A DNA stretch of 64,000 bases, from assembly GCF_932294415.1 (NCBI RefSeq), contig NC_065535.1, forward strand, positions 91,652,862-91,716,861, given 5' to 3'. Positions within the stretch are counted from its first letter, which is position 1; each line of letters starts with the position of its first letter. The DNA comes from Quercus robur (lineage: Eukaryota; Streptophyta; Magnoliopsida; Fagales; Fagaceae). Below the pieces are notes generated by a model. It was given only the letters and a program-made list of their open reading frames with translations, had not been told where the DNA came from and did no database searches. Made by a program: the position numbers and the translations under genes. This document shows, in pieces, positions 59,616-64,000 of this stretch.

Positions 59616-60990
59616 ATGGAGTCAAACCAAGATCCTACAATATTAGCCCTGCAAATCTAGACACTTGCAGCTATCATGGAAGAACTTACCAGGCAAAACC
59701 AGGAGATGAGGTTGCGGCTTCAACAAGAGGAGAGCCGGTCTAGGACCAATCAAGAAGACGAGGGAGATAGTCATAAAAGGAGCGACCGTCGAAGACCAAC
59801 TACTCTAGATGAACCTAACTCAGATCTTCTCTGGGAAATGAGAAAGGAGATGGACAAGTTGAGGAACGCCATTAAAGGGAAGACAGATCGAAGCCTAGAT
59901 AGAATGGTCAGGACGACGGATTCACCTTTTACGGCGGCAGTCCTGGAATGCCTAGTGCCGTCAAAATTTCGCCTGCCTCAGCTTGAACCGTTTAACGGAC
60001 TTAAGGACCCCCTAGACCACTTTAACACGTTCAAGACGACACTAGGCTCTTTCCCCACCACTCTCAAAGGAGCTACAAGGGAGTGGTTTACAAAGTTACC
60101 AACATCATCCATTGACAACTTTGAGCAGTTGGGCAATTCCTTTCTACGCCACTTCATCGAAGGATAGCACCCGAGGAGGCCAGCAAACCACTTACTCACC
60201 ATCAGACAAGGAGAGAAAGAGACCCTGAGGTCGTACATGAAGCGCTTCACTCGAGAAACTTTAGAGGTAGATAAAGCTGATGAACAAGGTACAGATAACA
60301 ACCTTTAAAGCTGGATTGAAATCCAAGGAGTTCATGGTTTTACTCGTGAAGAATCCTCCAAAGATGATGGCAGTAATACTCCTGAAGGCACAGAAGTACA
60401 TGAACGCGGAGGACGCCTTAGTCGCGATAAAGGACATAGAGAAGTCCAGTGAAAAAGGAAGGAAGGAAGACGACCGAAGAGGGCGAAAAAGGGAGCGCTC
60501 AAATCGTCAGACTAACGACGGGGGTAAAAGGAAAGACGAAGAAGCCCCTCGAATGCTAAAATTCACCCCTTTAGTTTTGCCTGTTGACAAAATTTTGGCG
60601 CAGATTAAAGATGAGCACTCCCTCAAATGGCCAAGGCCATTACATTCATCACTCAATGTGCATGACAAGAAGAAGTATTGTCGTTTCCACAAGGATCACG
60701 GCCACTACACAGAGGACTGCAAGGACCTAAAGGAGCAGATAGAGGAACTCATACGAAAAGGAAAACTACTGAGGTTTGTGAAGAAGGGGGAGCCTAGTAG
60801 GTCTAGAGACGATAACAAGGACAAATTTGAAGCCTCACCAAGAGATGAGGACCACACGTCCCAACGTCCACCAAATGTGAATGAGGAGATAAAGACAATC
60901 ACAGGCGAGCCATCTACAAGAGGGTCATTCAGATCCCTCAAGAAAGCATATCAGAGGCAGGTGAACAGCGTCTATAGAATACCCTTTTGA
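59616..60990 (+). pseudogene. Gypsy gag remnant
   Basis: The frame begins MESNQDPTILALQI, then a TAG at 59658-59660. It continues with a coiled-coil-like stretch, RQNQEMRLRLQQEE, and the gag core (KFRLPQLEPFNGLKDP.., GATREWFTKLP..). A second TAG lies at 60165-60167. After a break, an open frame at 60280-60990 ends in a knuckle-like [14 protein letters not shown] region, typical of this group. Both internal TAGs replace glutamine codons of relatives. Confidence 0.8.
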
Positions 60991-61013
60991 AGCAAAGACG
61001 AACGGACAGGGAC

Positions 61014-62420
61014 ATGTTTTTCTCGGAAGAAGATACCAGGGGAGTGAAGCAGCCTCATGATGACCACTTGGTCATAATGCTCATGATAGAAGGGTTCAAT
61101 ACCGGGAGAATTCTTGTGGATAATGGTAGTTCCTCAGACATCATCTACCTCTCCACTTTTCAATAGTTAAAGCTAGATCCAGGAAGGCTACGTCCTTTTG
61201 AGCCCCCCCTTGTCAGCTTCAGTGGGGATAGGGTGTACCCCACAGGCATAGTGACATTAACGGTCACAGTAGGATCTTATCCGCGATAGCTGACTCATCA
61301 GTTGGATTTCTTGGTGGTAGATTGTCCCTCTTCATACAATGTGATCATTGGGAGGCTCATACTCAACCGTTGGAAGGTAGCCACTCCACCTATTGCTTGA
61401 AGGTGAAATTTCCAATGAAAAATGGTGTAGATAAAGTAAAAGGAGACCAAGTACTAACTAAGGAGTGCTACCAAGCAATGTTGGCAGCCAAGGAAAACCA
61501 AACGTGGATGATCAAGGAAAAAGAAGAAGAGAAGGTGGAAGCTTTAGAAACTATGCAGCTGGTAGACGGGGAGCCAATGAAGACTACCAGAGTAGGGACG
61601 ACCATGAGTGCAGACCCGAAGAAGAAGCTAGTCCAATTCCTTAAGGAGAACTTGGATATTTTTGTCTGGAGCCACGAGGACATGCCAGGCATATCCACAG
61701 AGGTTATCCAACACAAGTTAGATGTGGACTCTAAGAAGAAGCCCGTCCAGCAAAGGCGACGAGTGTATGCTTCAAAACGAAACCAGGCGATCATGGATGA
61801 AGTAAACAAATTACTAGCAACAGGCTTCATCCGTGAGGTCTACTACTCGGACTAGCTGGCCAACGTCGTCCTTGTAAAGAAGATGAACGGGAAATGGAGG
61901 ATGTGCGTGGACTTCACAGACTTGAACAAGGCCTGCCCAAAGGACAGCTTCCCCCTGCCGAGGATAGATCAGATGGTGGATTCCATAGCAGGGCATAAGC
62001 TCTTGACCTTTATGGACGCATTCTCGAGGTACAACCAGATAAAAATAGCAAAGAAAGACTAGGAGAAAACCGCCTTGATCACAAGTTAAGGGCTCTACTG
62101 CTACAAGGTGATGCCCTTTGGACTGAAAAATGCAAGAGCAACCTACCAAAGGTTGGTAAACAAGATATTCAGTAAACAGATCGAGAGAAACATAGAGGTG
62201 TACGTGGTCGACATGCTCGTCAAAAGTAAAGAAGAGTCTGCTCTCCTGGACGACCTCTAAGAGATGTTTATAACTCTCAGATGATATCAAATGAAGTTAA
62301 ACCCTAGCAAATGCGCCTTTGGTGTAGCGTCAGGGAAGTTCTTAGGGTTCATGGTGTCCCAGAGAAGAATAAAAGCAAACCCAAAGAAGTACGGGTTATA
62401 CTAGAGATGGTGTCACCCAA
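61014..62420 (+). pseudogene. Gypsy protease and reverse-transcriptase remnant
   Basis: The protease active-site region reads [18 protein letters not shown] (about 61110), interrupted by TAG at 61164. The RT begins near 61750 ([20 protein letters not shown]) and continues with RMCVDFTDLNKACPKDSFPL and LKNARATYQRLVNKIF. In one frame there are stops at 61853, 62060, 62087, 62258 and 62282. The catalytic motif reads YVVDM at 62201-62215, where relatives have Y-x-D-D-M. The first catalytic aspartate is therefore lost. Frameshifts follow near 62390. Confidence 0.82.
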
Positions 62421-62598
62421 AAACGTGAAAGAAGTTCAAAAGCTTACAGGAAGAATAGCAGCGCTTAACAGGTTCGTCTAAAAAACAACAGACAAATGTT
62501 TGCCCTTTTTCAAGACAGTAAAGTAGGCCTTCGTCTAGATGGACGAGTGTGAGAATGCTTTCTAGGAACTCAAGCAATACCTGAGCCATCCACCCCTC

Positions 62599-64000
62599 TT
62601 GAACCCATCCAAGGAAGGAGAAAACCTATTTTTATACTTGGCAATATCAGTTACATTCGTGAGCGCTACCTTGATTCGAGAAGAAGACAAGAGACAACAC
62701 CCAGTCTACTATGTCAGCCAGGCCTTCCAAGGGGCAGAAGCCAAATACCCACGCATAGAAAAGATTGCATTCACTTTGATTGTAGCTTCATGCAAGCTAC
62801 GCCCCTACTTCCAAGCGAACCCTATCCTCGTGATGATGGACCAACCTATAAAGAAGTCAATGAACAAGCCCGAGGCTGCAGGAAGGATGATTCAGTGGGT
62901 TATTGAGCTTAGCCAATTCGACATTGATTACCACCCTAGGACAGCTATCAAGGCGCAGGCACTAGCAGATTTCATCATCGAATTTACAATTCCCAACAAG
63001 GAAGGGGCCACAAACGAGGTGGAAAGATGGACGATTCAGACTGACGGTTCGTCAGTCCGAAAGAAGGGGGCAGTAGGAGTTATAATCATCACCCTTGAAG
63101 GAAAGACACTCAAGTATGGAGTTCAGTTAGCATTCCCGGCCACCAACAACGAAGCTGAATACGAAGGAATACTGACAGGACTAGGGGTCGGGAAGGCACT
63201 AAGGGTCAAGAAGTTGCTTCTCCAAAGCGATTCAAAGCTCGTCATAGGCCAGATAAAGGAAGAATTCGAAGCAAAGGAGGAAAGGATGCAAAAATACCTA
63301 AGGTTGAGGAAGCTATTGACACAAGAGTTTTATCAGGTGGAGTTCATATAAATCCCCAGAAGCCAGAATATGGGGGCAGACGAGCTGGCAAAACAGTCAT
63401 CGACAGAAGCAGGACCAATAAGTAAAGATCTTAAGATTGAAATCCAGAGATGCCCCAATATCGAAGAAGTCCACACCTTCATAATCCAGAGAGAAAGCAA
63501 CTGGATGACCTCGATCTTATCATTCCTTCAAGAAGGATTGCTCCTGCAAGACGTTGAAGAGGCAAGGAAGGTCAGGAAAAGGGCAGCAAGGTTCAGGATT
63601 TTGAACGATACCTCGTACAAGAAAGGCTTCTCCATGCCCTACCTGAGGTGTGTCAACAAGGAAGCCAAATATATTCTAATGGAGATCCACGAAGGAATTT
63701 GCAGAGATCATGCAGGCCCAAGATCCCTGATTGGCAAAGTTATCCGAATAGGTTACTTCTGGCCTACTCTGTAGAAGGATGCAAAAGAGTTGGTCAAGAA
63801 GTGCGATAAATGCCAGAGGTTTGGAAACGTCCAACGTATCCCATTTGAGAAATTGACAACAATATCCTCCCCGTGGTCGTTTGCTCAGTGGGGACTTGAC
63901 ATCATTGGCCCATTACCCTAAGGTAAAAGGTAGGTAAAATTTTTACTAATTGCCATTGATTATTTCACAAAATGTGTTGAAACAGTAGCACTATCAACCA
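62599..64000 (+). pseudogene. Gypsy RNase H, second RNase H and integrase remnant
   Basis: The first RNase H reads DKRQHPVYYVSQAFQGAEAKYP and YHPRTAIKAQALADFI. The second begins TIQTDGSSVRKKGAVGVII, with a NNEAEYEGIL segment and LLLQSDSKLVIGQI, the arrangement found in Tat/Retand elements. A TAA at 63349-63351 and a TAG at 63772-63774 break the frame. Integrase follows with the zinc-binding region (YILMEIHEGICRDHAG.., KKCDKCQRFGN) and the core start (WGLDIIGPLP). The core runs off the window with further stops near 63921 and 63933. Confidence 0.82.

Larger units (their letters stand above)
59040..64000 (+). mobile_element. Tat/Retand-type Gypsy retrotransposon, decayed, runs off the window
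   Basis: The left LTR lies at about 59040-59536, with TATATATAC near 59280. Then come the primer-binding site GTTTGGCGCCAACTATGGG, gag, protease, RT, RNase H, a second RNase H-like domain and the start of integrase. A second RNase H before integrase in this order is typical of the Tat/Retand group. Many stop codons interrupt the frames, and the RT active site is altered, so it is inactive. The right LTR is beyond 64000, so the left boundary and any target duplication cannot be checked. Confidence 0.88.

Overview
The window is nuclear DNA of a flowering plant, most likely a woody eudicot. The signs are AT-rich intergenic DNA, short-exon genes with GT/AG introns, plant-type gene families (SET/Rubisco-LSMT-like, plant syntaxin-6-like, XRCC3, plant cytosolic sulfotransferases), and Copia, Gypsy, hAT, Mutator-like, LINE and SINE elements in many states of decay. 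The style of the repeats made me think of Fagaceae (oak, chestnut, beech), but that is an impression and not a demonstrated assignment.

Layout. 1-10.8 kb: 3' part of a SET-domain methyltransferase-like gene on the + strand (11 exons, 556 codons plus stop, start outside the window). Its long introns hold a LINE remnant, a SINE and a hAT transposase remnant. 14.7-17.7 kb: complete five-exon gene for a tail-anchored syntaxin-6 N-domain protein. 20.3-21.1 kb: a solo LTR with a perfect 5-bp target duplication. 21.7-22.6 kb: an intronless XRCC3-type RAD51 paralogue.

22.8-56.2 kb is best read as a tandem duplication of a unit made of a non-coding block 'A' followed by a sulfotransferase gene. Unit 1 has A at 22,822-33,775 and the sulfotransferase at 44,504-46,703. 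Unit 2 has A' at 48,394-52,722 and the sulfotransferase at 54,814-55,872. After duplication the units took different insertions. A received an 8.3-kb gag-only Copia-like element, itself split by a 1.9-kb solo LTR. Further right in unit 1 are a 9.2-kb Ogre/Tat-like Gypsy element and a 1.1-kb hAT element inside the sulfotransferase exon, so that gene is broken. A' received two Mutator-like elements. Each copy often preserves the empty site of an insertion in the other. Only the second sulfotransferase is intact.

56.6-57.5 kb: a Mutator-like MITE with a 9-bp target duplication. 58.58-58.92 kb: a histone H4 pseudogene with a good TATA box, a premature stop and a 30-bp internal duplication. 59.0-64.0 kb (to the window edge): a decayed Tat/Retand-type Gypsy element (LTR, PBS, gag, protease, RT, RNase H, second RNase H, integrase), many of whose stop codons look like C-to-T changes.

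I saw no convincing tRNA or rRNA gene, CRISPR array or bacterial-type system. Host genes probably able to make a normal product are the SET-domain gene, the syntaxin-like gene, XRCC3 and one sulfotransferase; there is no operon-like logic. Most of what is unusual is the genome-evolution record: staged insertions dated against one duplication, and two elements rich in short palindromes and tandem repeats.
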